The notes under the pieces: model-generated | Databases searched by the model: none | What the model was told of the DNA's origin: nothing | The model's input: the letters and a program-made list of their open reading frames with translations, nothing else | Origin: Solicola gregarius | Lineage (GTDB): Bacteria; Actinomycetota; Actinomycetes; Propionibacteriales; Nocardioidaceae | DNA length: 64,000 bases | Reading direction: 5' to 3' | Assembly: GCF_025790165.1 (NCBI RefSeq) | Contig: NZ_CP094970.1 | Coordinates: forward strand, 1,302,001 to 1,366,000 | Shown: piece after piece, positions 7,390-16,622 of the stretch | Numbering within the stretch: the first letter of the stretch is position 1 | Layout: every line of letters begins with the position of its first letter | Position numbers and translations under genes: made by a program

Positions 7390-9609
7390 GTGTCTCCGTC
7401 AGCGGCAGCTCCGCGCACCCTCGCCGAAGAGCTACGACGCCGCTCCGACCAACAGTTGGCGGATCTGTTCCGGACCCGCCCAGACATCGGCATACCCGCT
7501 CCGGTCGACACGAGCCAGGTCGCGTCGCGCGCCGTGACCAGAGTTTCGGTGAGCCGGGCACTCGACCGGCTCGACAGCGGACAGCTCTGCGTTCTCGAGG
7601 CCCTGATGGTCACCGACGCGCCGGTCACCCCGGCGAAGGTACGCCGGCTGGTCGATGCCCCGCGTGCGTACGTCGACGACTCGATCGCCGTCCTACGCGA
7701 GCTCGCACTGGTGTGGGGTACGCAGCGCGCCCTGCACGTCGTGCGAACCGTTCACGACGTCCTCGGGCCGCACCCCGCGGGACTCGGCCCGCCGAGTCCG
7801 TCGCTGGACGCCGGGCGCATCGCCGACCTGATCGCCGACGCGTCCGCGGAGCGGCCGGACGCCGCGGCCGTGCTCGACCGACTCGCCTGGGGCCCACCGA
7901 CCGGCGTCATCGGGCGGAGCTCCGAGACCGTACAGGCGCTCGTCGGCCGGCGTCTGCTGATCCCCGTCGACGACGACACCGTCGCGTTGCCGCGCGAGGT
8001 CGGCCTGCACCTGCGCGGAGGGCGCACGACCCGCGAGCCGATCGATCGGCCGCCCGCGATCGCAACCGTGCCGCGAGACGCTGCCAGGATCGCCAACGCC
8101 GCGGCCGGTGCGGCGTTCGACGTGGTCCGCCGGGTCGACCAGCTGCTCGAGCACTGGTCGCTCAACCCGCCGTCGGTGCTGCGATCCGGCGGTGTCGGCG
8201 TGCGAGACGTACGCGAGGTGGGAGCACTCCTCGGGGTCGAGTCCGCCGACGCGTCGTACCTGGTCGAGCTTGCGTTCGGCGCCGGTCTCCTCGCCCGGTC
8301 CGAAGACCGCGAGCTCGGCCATGTGTGGCTCCCCACCAACGAGTACGACGGCTGGCGCGACGAACCCTTGGCACGGCAGTGGTCGACCCTCGTACGATCC
8401 TGGCTGACCGGCGGGCGGCTCGCCTCGCTGAGCGGCTCACGCGACGAGCAGGGCCGGGTGGTCAACACGCTCGCGTACGACCTGGAACGCCCGCTCGCCC
8501 CGTCGGTGCGGCGGCTGACGCTGGAGATCGCCGGATCGGTGGCACCCGAGGCGTACGCGAGCGCGGACGACGTGGTGAAGCAGGCCCGTTGGTACCGTCC
8601 CCGGCGCAACGAGCTGCGCGACGACATCGTGCGCGCATCCCTCGCCGAGGCGCAGGTACTCGGGCTCATCGCCGCGGGCTGTCTGTCGTCTCCGGCCCGC
8701 GAGCTGCTCAACGGCGCCGACGGGGCCGACGCGCTCGCCCCGCTGCTGCCGGAGCCGGTCGACCATCTGATGATCCAGGCCGACCTGACCGCCGTCGCGC
8801 CCGGACCCCTCGAACGCTCCGTGGCGGCGAGCGTCGGCGACATCGCCGACATCGAGTCCCGCGGCGGCGCAACGGTCTTCCGCTTCACCCCGGCCTCGAT
8901 CCGCCGAGCGCTCGACCGGGGTTGGCCGGCCGACCGCATCCACTCACTCGTCGGCGAGCTCTCGATCACGCCGGTGCCGCAGCCGCTCACGTACCTGATC
9001 GATGACGTTGCCCGCAGGCACGGCAGGCTCCGTGTCGGCAATGCGTCGGTGTACGTACGCTGCGACGACCCGACCGAGCTCGACGCGCTGATCAACAACC
9101 CGGTCGTCGAGTCGCTCCGGCTACGACGGATCGCGCCGACGGTCGCGCTCAGCGACGCACCGGCCGACATCGTCATCGACCGGCTCACCGATGCGGGCGT
9201 GCCACCCGTCGCCGAAGGAATGGACGGCACGCTGCACGTACCCGAGGCGGAGCGCCGCCGGGCGACCGGACGTCCCCAACCGGCGACGTCGCGCGCGCCC
9301 GGACTGTCCGGCGACCAGATCGACCGGCTCGTACGCGCGATCCGGGTCGGTGACAGCGCCGCGGACCGGCGACCGGTCGGCGGCGACCAGCCGTCGGCGG
9401 CGGGGACCCTCGCCGCGCTGCGAGACGCCGTCGAGAGCGGCTCGACCGTGTGGCTCGCCTACCTCGACCAAGCAGGTACGCCGTCGGAACGAGTGGTCGA
9501 CCCGATCCGCGTCGACGCCGGCTGGCTCACGGCGTACGACCATCGCAGCGAGCGGGCGCAGAGCTTCGCGATCCACCGCATCGGGAAGGTCTCGACCCGA
9601 CACGCGTAG
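7390..9609 (+). CDS. Helicase-associated (XPB-partner type) protein with WYL-like C-terminus
   Basis: A 739-residue protein of the actinobacterial helicase-C-terminal-domain family that usually accompanies the XPB-type helicase (Rv0862c next to Rv0861c in Mycobacterium, as remembered). The GTG at 7390 opens VSPSAAAPRTLAEELRRRSDQQLADL, the usual N-terminus. A central winged-helix region includes TAVAPGPLERSVAASV and FRFTPASIRRALDRGW. The C-terminus (VWLAYLDQAGTPSERVVDPI...GWLTAYDHRSERAQSFAI) resembles a WYL ligand-binding domain. No Walker motifs are seen. The XPB helicase lies 2 kb downstream. The role is probably in DNA repair or replication-fork processing, by inference. Confidence 0.8.
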   Translation: MSPSAAAPRTLAEELRRRSDQQLADLFRTRPDIGIPAPVDTSQVASRAVTRVSVSRALDRLDSGQLCVLEALMVTDAPVTPAKVRRLVDAPRAYVDDSIAVLRELALVWGTQRALHVVRTVHDVLGPHPAGLGPPSPSLDAGRIADLIADASAERPDAAAVLDRLAWGPPTGVIGRSSETVQALVGRRLLIPVDDDTVALPREVGLHLRGGRTTREPIDRPPAIATVPRDAARIANAAAGAAFDVVRRVDQLLEHWSLNPPSVLRSGGVGVRDVREVGALLGVESADASYLVELAFGAGLLARSEDRELGHVWLPTNEYDGWRDEPLARQWSTLVRSWLTGGRLASLSGSRDEQGRVVNTLAYDLERPLAPSVRRLTLEIAGSVAPEAYASADDVVKQARWYRPRRNELRDDIVRASLAEAQVLGLIAAGCLSSPARELLNGADGADALAPLLPEPVDHLMIQADLTAVAPGPLERSVAASVGDIADIESRGGATVFRFTPASIRRALDRGWPADRIHSLVGELSITPVPQPLTYLIDDVARRHGRLRVGNASVYVRCDDPTELDALINNPVVESLRLRRIAPTVALSDAPADIVIDRLTDAGVPPVAEGMDGTLHVPEAERRRATGRPQPATSRAPGLSGDQIDRLVRAIRVGDSAADRRPVGGDQPSAAGTLAALRDAVESGSTVWLAYLDQAGTPSERVVDPIRVDAGWLTAYDHRSERAQSFAIHRIGKVSTRHA

Positions 9610-9665
9610 ATCGGCACGCTCCCCGCACCCGGATTGCTTGGCCGTACCACCTAGGGTTGGGGCAC

Positions 9666-10673
9666 GTGTACCGCTCTCGCCGTCCAGACGCCGCCCGAAC
9701 GGTCCCCACTGCCCTCGGGGTGCTGACGCTTGTCGTCGTGCTGCCGACGTCATCGGCAGGTGTGGCACCCGACTCGACGACAGCGGCGGGGGTGTCGCCG
9801 ACGATCGCGAGCCGATCGGACGACGCGGTCGAGAAGAACAAGCCGCCCCGCATCATCGCGCACCGCGGAGCGAGTGCGAAGTTCCCCGAGAACACCATGC
9901 TGTCGTTCCGCAAGGCGATCAACCGCGGTGCCGACTGGATCGAGATGGACGTGCAGCGCACGAAGGACGGCCGCCTCGTCGTGTTCCACGACTGGTCCCT
10001 TCGCCGGACGACCAACGTGGAGAAGGTGTACCCGAAGCTGAAGAGCCCGTCGGTCGGCGACCTCTCGTACAAGAAGCTGCGCAAGCTCGACGCCGGCAAA
10101 TGGAAGAAGAAGCGGTTCAAGGGCGCCAGGATCCCGCCGCTCAAGCAGGTACTGCGACTCGGCAAGAAACGCGACGTCAAGATGCTCGTGGAGTTGAAGA
10201 ACCCGGGCCGCTACCCCGGCATGATGAAGAAGACGCTCAAGCTGTTCAACCAGCTGAACCTGATGAAACGAGGCCACAAGCACGACCGCGTGCAGCTGCA
10301 GAGCTTCAAAATCCGCACGATGCGCCATGCGGCCAAGCACAGTCCGAAGGTCGAGATCGGGTTGCTGTATCCCGACCCGCCCGTGACGCTCAAGCGGCTG
10401 CGCTGGGCGCAGAACATCAACTCCTACCACCGCGAGGTGGAGCGCAAGTACATCCGGCGTGCCCAGAAGGACTACAACATCAGGGTGTTCGTCTGGACGG
10501 TCAACGGCAACGGCGGGGTCAAGCGGGCGATGCGGATGAATGCCAACGGCATCATCACCGACCGGCCCAAACACACCCGCAAGGTGGTGAACCGGAACAA
10601 GCGGTTCGCGCCCGACGAGCTACGCATCCAGCTGCCGCCGTACGACGGCACCGTGCCACGGCATCGCGCTTAG
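9666..10673 (+). CDS. Secreted glycerophosphodiester phosphodiesterase
   Basis: A 335-residue exported enzyme that would hydrolyse glycerophosphodiesters to glycerol-3-phosphate and an alcohol. The GTG at 9666 starts a signal peptide: basic VYRSRRPDAAR, a hydrophobic stretch, then a small-residue region. The GDPD domain begins IIAHRGASAKFPENTM, with catalytic HRGAS, EMDVQRTKDG and VFHDWSLRRTT, and ends with the TIM-barrel closing strand VFVWTVNGNGG...NGIITDRP. The mature protein is strongly basic (KWKKKRFKGAR, KLFNQLNLMKRGHKH), which may aid wall binding. Confidence 0.9.
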   Translation: MYRSRRPDAARTVPTALGVLTLVVVLPTSSAGVAPDSTTAAGVSPTIASRSDDAVEKNKPPRIIAHRGASAKFPENTMLSFRKAINRGADWIEMDVQRTKDGRLVVFHDWSLRRTTNVEKVYPKLKSPSVGDLSYKKLRKLDAGKWKKKRFKGARIPPLKQVLRLGKKRDVKMLVELKNPGRYPGMMKKTLKLFNQLNLMKRGHKHDRVQLQSFKIRTMRHAAKHSPKVEIGLLYPDPPVTLKRLRWAQNINSYHREVERKYIRRAQKDYNIRVFVWTVNGNGGVKRAMRMNANGIITDRPKHTRKVVNRNKRFAPDELRIQLPPYDGTVPRHRA

Positions 10674-10710
10674 GCGAGGCGGATCGCACGCCCGTCGGAC
10701 TCACACAATG

Positions 10711-10774
10711 GCGCCGAGGCACGGAGCGCGGCCAATGGCGGGGGGTCCATTGACCGCGGTCGATACCTCGGCGC
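10711..10774. repeat. Decayed long hairpin of the CGCCGAGG family
   Basis: Arms 10711-10738 and 10747-10774 (28 bp each, 8-base loop) pair with several mismatches. Both outer ends read GCGCCGAGG and both inner ends contain CGCGG(C/T)CAATGG. The start matches the perfect hairpins at 5381 and 61986. It lies between the GDPD gene (+) and a small gene on the minus strand, where it could end both transcripts. Confidence 0.65.
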
Positions 10775-10789
10775 GGTGGTGGTGCGCGC

Positions 10790-10957
10790 TCAGCGCACGA
10801 CGGCGCTGTGCACCTGGCCGGTCAGTCGCTCTCGCCGGCGACGCAGCCTGGTCTCTCGATTCGCGAGACGAACCGTCGTGGACAGCGATGCGGCTTCCGC
10901 ACCCGCCCGCCGGTACGCGCCGAGCTCACGCGCTACGGCATCCGGTGCGGTCACCAT
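10790..10957 (-). CDS. Small conserved-looking basic protein (hypothetical)
   Basis: A 55-residue frame starting at an ATG with a strong AGGAG five bases upstream. The product begins MVTAPDAVARELGAYRRAGA and ends in an Arg-rich helix (NRETRLRRRRERLTG...HSAVVR). The clear ribosome site and the position just before a hairpin terminator argue for a real gene. The frame could start 45 bases earlier, but that start has no ribosome site. The family is not recognised and no membrane segment is present. Confidence 0.55.
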   Translation of the reverse strand: MVTAPDAVARELGAYRRAGAEAASLSTTVRLANRETRLRRRRERLTGQVHSAVVR

Positions 10958-11055
10958 GACAACTCCTGACAGGTCTGAAAGTTGGGGTGTGATCACGGTC
11001 ATGTGATGTAAGGCACATCTACCGTTACTGACTCTTACATCTTAGCCGTCGCGCG

Positions 11056-11061
11056 TACGAT
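11056..11061 (+). promoter_or_regulatory. -10 box for a leaderless CGNR transcript
   Basis: TACGAT matches TANNNT and ends six bases before the GTG at 11068, the same spacing as at the first CGNR gene. No ribosome-binding site precedes the GTG, so a leaderless mRNA is likely. An A/T-richer stretch (11020-11045) just upstream probably holds the remaining promoter elements. Confidence 0.5.
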
Positions 11062-11067
11062 GCTCAA

Positions 11068-11598
11068 GTGGACCTTGTTCGTTACGCCGAGCGCGCCGCC
11101 GACCTGGTGAACGCCGACCTCGAACCGACCGAAGCGGTCGACGCGTACCTCGCCGACCGCCGGTGGCTCGCCGACCAGGTGACCGATAAGGACGCCCGGC
11201 TGCTGCGCCGTTTCCAGAAGGAGCTGCGCCCGATCTTCGATCAGCGGGCCCGCGACGCCGAGGTCGTCGACCTCCTGAACTCCTTGCTCGGCAAGCACCC
11301 GGTCACGCCCTACATCGCCGGCGACGACGCCGACTCGTGGCACCTGCACGTCAGCAACAAGGCATCGACGGTTGCGGACCTGCTGGTCGCCGAGGCCCTG
11401 ATGGGACTCGCGACGCTCGCCTGCGACCTGGGTCCGGGCCGGTTCGGAGAGTGCCAGGCGAGCCGCTGCGACGCGGTGTTCGTCGACACCTCACCGAACC
11501 AGTCGCGGCGCTACTGCTCCGAGCGATGCTCCTCGCGTGCCAACGTCGCGGCGTACCGTGCGCGACAGAAGGCGCTAGCCCGCGAGGATGCGGACTGA
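11068..11598 (+). CDS. CGNR-type zinc-finger regulator (variant finger)
   Basis: A 176-residue protein with an all-helical ABATE-type N-terminal domain (RYAERAADLVNADLEPTEAV) and a C-terminal zinc finger, CQASRCDAVFVDTSPNQSRRYCSERCSSRANVAAYRAR. The four Cys are kept, but the CGNR tetrapeptide is CSSR-AN here. The start is a GTG, set by the TANNNT box six bases upstream. It lies 63 bp before the XPB helicase gene in the same direction, although a separate ribosome site precedes the helicase. The target genes are unknown. Confidence 0.8.
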   Translation: MDLVRYAERAADLVNADLEPTEAVDAYLADRRWLADQVTDKDARLLRRFQKELRPIFDQRARDAEVVDLLNSLLGKHPVTPYIAGDDADSWHLHVSNKASTVADLLVAEALMGLATLACDLGPGRFGECQASRCDAVFVDTSPNQSRRYCSERCSSRANVAAYRARQKALAREDAD

Positions 11599-11661
11599 GA
11601 CGACCCCGGCGGAATCCGCCGGCGACGTAGAATTGTCAGTTCGTCTCAGAGAGGTACCCGT

Positions 11662-13299
11662 GTGTCCTGCTTGATCGTCCAGTCCGACAAGTCGCTACTG
11701 CTCGAGGTCGACCACGAGCAGAGCGCGGCTTGCCGCCGGGCAATTGCTCCGTTCGCCGAGCTCGAGCGCGCGCCCGAACACATCCACACCTACCGCATCA
11801 CGCCACTCGGCCTCTGGAACGCGCGCGCCGCCGGTCACGACGCCGAGCAGGTCGTCGACACCCTGATGGAGTACTCGCGATACCCCGTCCCCCATGCCCT
11901 GCTCGTCGACGTCGCCGAGACGATGTCGCGGTACGGCCGGCTGCGACTCGAGAAGCATCCGACGCACCACCTGGTACTCGCGACGACCGATCGTCCCGTG
12001 CTCGAAGAGGTCATGCGACACAAGCGCATCGCGCCGATGCTCGGCGACCGCATCGACGACGAGACCGTGGCCGTACACCCGTCGGAGCGAGGCCAGCTCA
12101 AGCAGGCACTGCTGAAGGTCGGCTGGCCGGCCGAGGACCTCGCCGGGTACGTCGACGGCGAGCACCATGCGATCGAGCTGGCCGAGGACGGCTGGTCGCT
12201 GCGGCCGTACCAGCAGGAGGCCGTCGAGTCGTTCTGGCACGGCGGGTCCGGCGTCGTCGTACTCCCCTGTGGCGCGGGCAAGACGCTTGTCGGCGCGGGC
12301 GCGATGGCGGAGGCCAAGGCGACCACGCTGATCCTGGTCACCAACACGGTCGCCGCGCGGCAGTGGAAGGACGAGCTCGTCCGCCGCACGTCGCTGACGG
12401 CAGACGAGATCGGCGAGTACTCCGGCACCCGCAAGGAGATCCGGCCCGTCACGATCGCGACGTACCAGGTGATGACGACGCGGCGGAAGGGCACGTACAC
12501 CCATCTCGAGCTGTTCGACGCGCGCGACTGGGGCCTGGTCGTGTACGACGAGGTGCACCTGCTCCCGGCGCCGATCTTCCGGATGACCGCCGACCTGCAG
12601 GCGCGGCGGCGCCTCGGACTCACCGCGACGCTCGTCCGCGAGGACGGTCACGAGAACGACGTGTTCAGTCTGATCGGGCCGAAGCGGTACGACGCACCGT
12701 GGAAGGACATCGAGCAGCAGGGCTACATCGCGCCCGCCGACTGCCTCGAGGTGCGCGTGACGCTCAGCGACGGCGAGCGCATCGCATACGCCACCGCCGA
12801 GCCGGACGTGCGCTACCGGCTCGCGTCCTCGACGGATCGCAAGACGGCGGTCGTCGAGGAGCTGGTCGAACGTCACCGTGGCGATCCGACGCTGGTGATC
12901 GGGCAGTACATCGACCAGCTCGACGACCTGGCCGAGCGCCTCGGTGCGCCCGTGATCAAGGGCGAGACGAGCGTCAAGGAGCGCGAGCGGCTGTTCACGG
13001 CGTTCCGGGAGGGGGAGCTCGATCTGCTCGTCGTCAGCAAGGTGGCGAACTTCTCGGTCGACCTCCCCGAGGCGAGCGTGGCGATCCAGGTGTCGGGAGC
13101 GTTCGGGTCGCGCCAGGAGGAGGCGCAGCGGCTCGGCAGGCTACTGCGGCCCAAGGAGGACGGCCGTTCGGCGCACTTCTACGCCATCGTCTCGCGAGAC
13201 ACCGTCGACGCCGACTTCGCCCAGCACCGACAGCGTTTCCTCGCCGAGCAGGGGTACGCGTACAACATCGTCGACGCCGAAGACCTCTCCTCCCGCTGA
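11662..13299 (+). CDS. XPB-family DNA repair helicase
   Basis: A 545-residue superfamily 2 3'-to-5' helicase of the bacterial XPB/ERCC3 group. The N-terminal ~170 residues are the damage-recognition-like domain. Motif I is PCGAGKTLVG, motif II is the DEVH box in VVYDEVHLLPAP, motif III is LGLTAT, and motif VI is QRLGRLLRP. GTG start with GAGAGGTA upstream. The helicase-associated protein at 7390 is its usual genomic partner, separated here by GDPD and CGNR genes. The role is probably nucleotide-excision repair or transcription-linked DNA unwinding. Confidence 0.93.
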   Translation: MSCLIVQSDKSLLLEVDHEQSAACRRAIAPFAELERAPEHIHTYRITPLGLWNARAAGHDAEQVVDTLMEYSRYPVPHALLVDVAETMSRYGRLRLEKHPTHHLVLATTDRPVLEEVMRHKRIAPMLGDRIDDETVAVHPSERGQLKQALLKVGWPAEDLAGYVDGEHHAIELAEDGWSLRPYQQEAVESFWHGGSGVVVLPCGAGKTLVGAGAMAEAKATTLILVTNTVAARQWKDELVRRTSLTADEIGEYSGTRKEIRPVTIATYQVMTTRRKGTYTHLELFDARDWGLVVYDEVHLLPAPIFRMTADLQARRRLGLTATLVREDGHENDVFSLIGPKRYDAPWKDIEQQGYIAPADCLEVRVTLSDGERIAYATAEPDVRYRLASSTDRKTAVVEELVERHRGDPTLVIGQYIDQLDDLAERLGAPVIKGETSVKERERLFTAFREGELDLLVVSKVANFSVDLPEASVAIQVSGAFGSRQEEAQRLGRLLRPKEDGRSAHFYAIVSRDTVDADFAQHRQRFLAEQGYAYNIVDAEDLSSR

Positions 13300-13328
13300 C
13301 CCACGGGACCTGCGGCCGACTATGCCCT

Positions 13329-13392
13329 GCGGATTACCATGTGCCCATGGTAATCCGCGCCGCTACCCAGCAAGTTTCCTGGGTAGCGGCGC
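13329..13392. repeat. TTACCATG/CATGGTAA palindrome plus hairpin, copy 2
   Basis: A 30-bp near-palindrome at 13329-13358 (core GGATTACCATGTGCCCATGG) overlaps by two bases a second hairpin with 14-bp arms, 13357-13370 and 13379-13392. On the opposite strand it lines up with copy 1 through AAACTTGCT, TAGCGGCGC and the palindrome, so both copies derive from one ~60-bp element. It lies between the convergent XPB and NUDIX genes. Confidence 0.75.
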
Positions 13393-13475
13393 CGACTTGC
13401 CCCCGAGGCGTACGCAGCCTTGCCATGGCTCCAGGGTATGGTGCGACACTGGCCACGGACCGCGCTCCCGCGACG

Positions 13476-13928
13476 TCACTGTTCCAGCAGGTCGACCAGG
13501 TTCGCGGGATAGACGGTCTCGTCGGTCGTACGCAGCTCGTGAAGGGTCCACCAGCGGTAGCTGTTCACCGACCGTCGTTCCAGCTCGGTCCAGCCACGCG
13601 TATCGACGTCGGGCACGTCATCGACCCGTACGCGGTAGTACGACTCCTGTTGGCGAATCATGCCGCCGTTGAACGCGAACTCGGTGTACCGCTCGTACAC
13701 GACCGGTCCCAGCTCGTCGACGCGTACGCCGGTCTCCTCCAGGAGCTCCCGCCGCCCCGCGTCCTCGATCGTCTCGCCCGGATCGACGCCTCCGCCGGGG
13801 GTGAACCACCACGTACCGCCTTCGGGACGCGCGGGATCGCCGCCGTTGAACAGCAACGTACGTCCGGCCGCGTCGACCAGTACGACCCGCGCGGCGAGTC
13901 GGTCTGCTGCGTTGTTCTCGATGCCCAC
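13476..13928 (-). CDS. NUDIX hydrolase
   Basis: A 150-residue enzyme that would cleave a nucleoside-diphosphate-linked substrate. The Nudix box is GGGVDPGETIEDAGRREL followed by LEETGV, with all catalytic Glu and Arg residues present. It starts at the ATG (MGIENNAADRLAARVVLVD). The residues WWFTPGGG just before the box are common in actinobacterial members. It stands alone, divergent from helD across 130 bp. The substrate is unknown. Confidence 0.9.
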   Translation of the reverse strand: MGIENNAADRLAARVVLVDAAGRTLLFNGGDPARPEGGTWWFTPGGGVDPGETIEDAGRRELLEETGVRVDELGPVVYERYTEFAFNGGMIRQQESYYRVRVDDVPDVDTRGWTELERRSVNSYRWWTLHELRTTDETVYPANLVDLLEQ

Positions 13929-14058
13929 GCACAGCAGCCTACGAGCGGCCCGGGCCGGTGCTGTCGCCGCATCGCAGACCTACGGCTCGGCGGTGCACGA
14001 TCGCCGACTCGGCGGAAACCCGGGTGCGTACGCGCGCCCGACCCGGCAGAATGCCCCG

Positions 14059-16062
14059 GTGGGCGACTTACCCGATCCCGAGCTCGCATCCGAACGAAAC
14101 CATCTCCAAGACTCCCGCAAGCGCCTCGCGCAGATGCGCGCGAAGGTCGAGGGACTCAGCGCCATCGGCGGCGACGCCGTCTCGACCGAATACCTCAAGG
14201 CCGCACTGTGGCAGCGGATGCGCGCCCTCGAGGATGACCCGACCGTGCCGCTGTTCTTCGGGCGGCTCGACTACACCGCTGCCAACGAGCGGCTGTACAT
14301 CGGCCGTCGGCACGTGACCGACGACATCGGCGACCCGATGGTGATCGACTGGCGCGCGTCGATGTCTCGGCCGTTCTACCGGGCCAGCAAGCAGGAGCCG
14401 ATGGGCGTCGGGTTGCGGCGCCGGTTCGGATTCGACCACGGCGAGCTGACGGCGTACGAGGACGAGCACCTCGACCGCGGCGACGACGGCGTGACCGGGC
14501 AGATCCTGCGCGACGAGATCGAACGCCCGCGCGCCGGCCCGATGCGCGACATCGTCGCCACGATCCAGCCCGAGCAGGACGACATCGTGCGGTCCGACAT
14601 TTCCACCTCGGTATGCGTCCAAGGGGCTCCCGGCACCGGCAAGACCGCCGTCGGGTTGCACCGCGCGGCGTACCTCCTCTACGCGTTCCGCGACCAGCTC
14701 TCCCGCCAGGGTGTGCTCGTCGTCGGACCCAACGCATCGTTCCTGCGCTACATCGGTGACGTGCTGCCTGCGCTGGGCGAGATCGAGGCGACCCAGACGA
14801 CGGTTCCGGACCTGGTCGGTCGCGTTCGCATCCGCGGCGTCGACGCGCCGGCGGCCGCCGCCGTGAAGACCGATGCCCGCATGGCCGAGGTGATCGCCGA
14901 GGCGTGCTGGTCGCATCTGCGACCTCCTCAGGACGCACTCGTCGTGCCGCGCGGTTCACGACGCTGGCGCGTGCCGGCGTACGAGGTCGGCGAGATGCTC
15001 GACGAGCTGCGTGCCCGAGGTGTCCGGTACGCCGCCGGTCGTTCGATGCTCGCGCAACGCATCGCGCATGCCGTACTCCTCAAGATGGAGGCCGCAGGCG
15101 ACTCCCCCGACGACCGCGTCCAAGACGCCGTCGCGCGCTCGGCGCCGGTACGTAAGTACGTCGACGCCACGTGGCCGAGACTGCAGCCGGAGAAGGTCGT
15201 TCATCGGTTGCTCAGCGAACCCCAGTTCCTCGAGCGCTGCGCCGCCGACGTACTCACCGCCGACGAACGAGCGACCGTCATCTGGTCGAAGCCGCCGAGG
15301 TCGGCGGGTGTGGCGCGCTGGACGGTGCACGATGCGGTGCTGATCGACGAGGCCGCCGACGTCATCGACCGTACGCCGAGCCGCGGGCACGTCGTGCTCG
15401 ACGAGGCGCAAGACCTGTCGCCGATGATGCTGCGCGCCGTCGGGCGGCGGGCGAGCACCGGCTCGGTGACGGTGCTCGGCGACCTCGCGCAGGCGACGAC
15501 CCCGTGGGGATCCCGCGACTGGGCGACGTCGCTCGCCCATCTCGGCAAGCGCGACACGGTCGTCGACGAGCTCTCCCAAGGCTTCCGCGTACCCTCGGAC
15601 GTGATCGGTTTCGCCGCCCGGCTGCTTCCGCAGATCGCTCCCGATCTCGCGCCGCCCACGTCGGTACGCGAGGCATCCGGATCCCTCGTGGCTCTCGCGG
15701 GCGACGACGCGTACGTGCTTGCGTGCGACGCCGTGGCGCGGCTCATCGACGAGTTGGGGTCGGTCGGGGTTATCGTCGCCGATGCCCAGCACGACGCGAT
15801 GGCTAAAGCGCTCGACGCTCACTCCCTCACGTACAGCCGCATCGGCGCCGACGACGACATGTCCGCACACGTCGACCTGGTGCCGGCGAGCCTCGTCAAG
15901 GGCCTGGAGTTCGACCATGTCGTACTCGTCGAGCCGCAGGCCGTCGTCGACGACGAGGACGACCACGTGACGGGGCTCCGCCGGCTGTACGTCTGCCTGA
16001 CCCGTGCGGTGACGTCGCTGACCGTCACGCACGCGCGGCCGCTTCCGGAGCTGCTCCGATGA
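14059..16062 (+). CDS. helD: HelD-like RNA polymerase-recycling ATPase
   Basis: A 667-residue superfamily 1 (UvrD-like) ATPase of the actinobacterial HelD type, which in studied species releases stalled RNA polymerase and contributes to rifampicin tolerance in some. The N-terminal coiled arm begins ELASERNHLQDSRKRLAQMR; Walker A is VQGAPGTGKTAVGLHRAAYL; Walker B is HVVLDEAQDLSPMMLRAVGR; the late motif is VKGLEFDHVVLVEP...YVCLTRA. The GTG start is set by the N-terminal arm; an upstream extension of the frame encodes low-complexity Arg/Ser sequence. Its third codon after GTG is a rare TTA. The stop overlaps the next gene as ATGA. Confidence 0.88.
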   Translation: MGDLPDPELASERNHLQDSRKRLAQMRAKVEGLSAIGGDAVSTEYLKAALWQRMRALEDDPTVPLFFGRLDYTAANERLYIGRRHVTDDIGDPMVIDWRASMSRPFYRASKQEPMGVGLRRRFGFDHGELTAYEDEHLDRGDDGVTGQILRDEIERPRAGPMRDIVATIQPEQDDIVRSDISTSVCVQGAPGTGKTAVGLHRAAYLLYAFRDQLSRQGVLVVGPNASFLRYIGDVLPALGEIEATQTTVPDLVGRVRIRGVDAPAAAAVKTDARMAEVIAEACWSHLRPPQDALVVPRGSRRWRVPAYEVGEMLDELRARGVRYAAGRSMLAQRIAHAVLLKMEAAGDSPDDRVQDAVARSAPVRKYVDATWPRLQPEKVVHRLLSEPQFLERCAADVLTADERATVIWSKPPRSAGVARWTVHDAVLIDEAADVIDRTPSRGHVVLDEAQDLSPMMLRAVGRRASTGSVTVLGDLAQATTPWGSRDWATSLAHLGKRDTVVDELSQGFRVPSDVIGFAARLLPQIAPDLAPPTSVREASGSLVALAGDDAYVLACDAVARLIDELGSVGVIVADAQHDAMAKALDAHSLTYSRIGADDDMSAHVDLVPASLVKGLEFDHVVLVEPQAVVDDEDDHVTGLRRLYVCLTRAVTSLTVTHARPLPELLR

Positions 16063-16622
16063 GCGGCTGGCAGGCAGGACTCGAGCGCCGGTGGTCGGAG
16101 CCGCACCGCCATCACCACGACCGTACGCATCTCGCCGACGTGCTCGCGGCACTCGACGAGCTGGCGGCCGGCGGCGAGCCGTTCGACGCCGAGGTCGTAC
16201 GTACGGCGGCATGGTTCCATGACGCGGTGTACGACCCGCGCGCCGATGACAACGAGGAGCGCTCGGCCGAACTCGCGCTCGAGCTGCTGCCCTCGGACGA
16301 GAATCCCAGCGAGGTCGCCCGGCTCGTACGCATCACCCGAACCCATGCGGCCGATGCCGGCGACTCGAACGCCGCCGCCCTGTGCGATGCCGACCTCTCC
16401 GTGCTCGCATCCGACCGCGAGCGCTATGACCGATACGCCGACAACGTGCGTCGCGAGTACGCCCACGTACCCGACGCCGACTTCCATGCCGGCCGAGCGG
16501 CAATCCTCGTGGGGTTCCTCGAGCGCGCCGCACTGTTCACGACCGCGACCGGCCGCGCGCGCTGGGAGTCGCCCGCCCGCGCCAACCTCGACCGAGAGAT
16601 CGCCACCCTCCGCTCACGGTGA
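16059..16622 (+). CDS. HD-domain metal-dependent phosphohydrolase
   Basis: A 187-residue protein of the COG4339-like HD family. It opens with WSEPHRHHHDRTHLADVLAAL and carries the HD pair in AAWFHDAVYDPRADDNEERS, which should bind a divalent metal. The ATG overlaps the helD stop (ATGA), so the two are co-translated. Its own TGA supplies the first two bases of a 22-bp repeat unit (GA of GAGGAGAGG). The substrate is unknown. Confidence 0.85.
   Translation: MSGWQAGLERRWSEPHRHHHDRTHLADVLAALDELAAGGEPFDAEVVRTAAWFHDAVYDPRADDNEERSAELALELLPSDENPSEVARLVRITRTHAADAGDSNAAALCDADLSVLASDRERYDRYADNVRREYAHVPDADFHAGRAAILVGFLERAALFTTATGRARWESPARANLDREIATLRSR

Noticed and set aside
6423-9005. 860-codon plus-strand open frame
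   Set aside because: It crosses the divergent ABC ATPase and helicase-associated genes in the wrong frame and encodes Arg/Pro-rich sequence with no motif.
13660-14058. Longer N-terminus for HelD
   Set aside because: Those codons are antisense to the NUDIX gene and low in complexity; the HelD arm starts at 14059.
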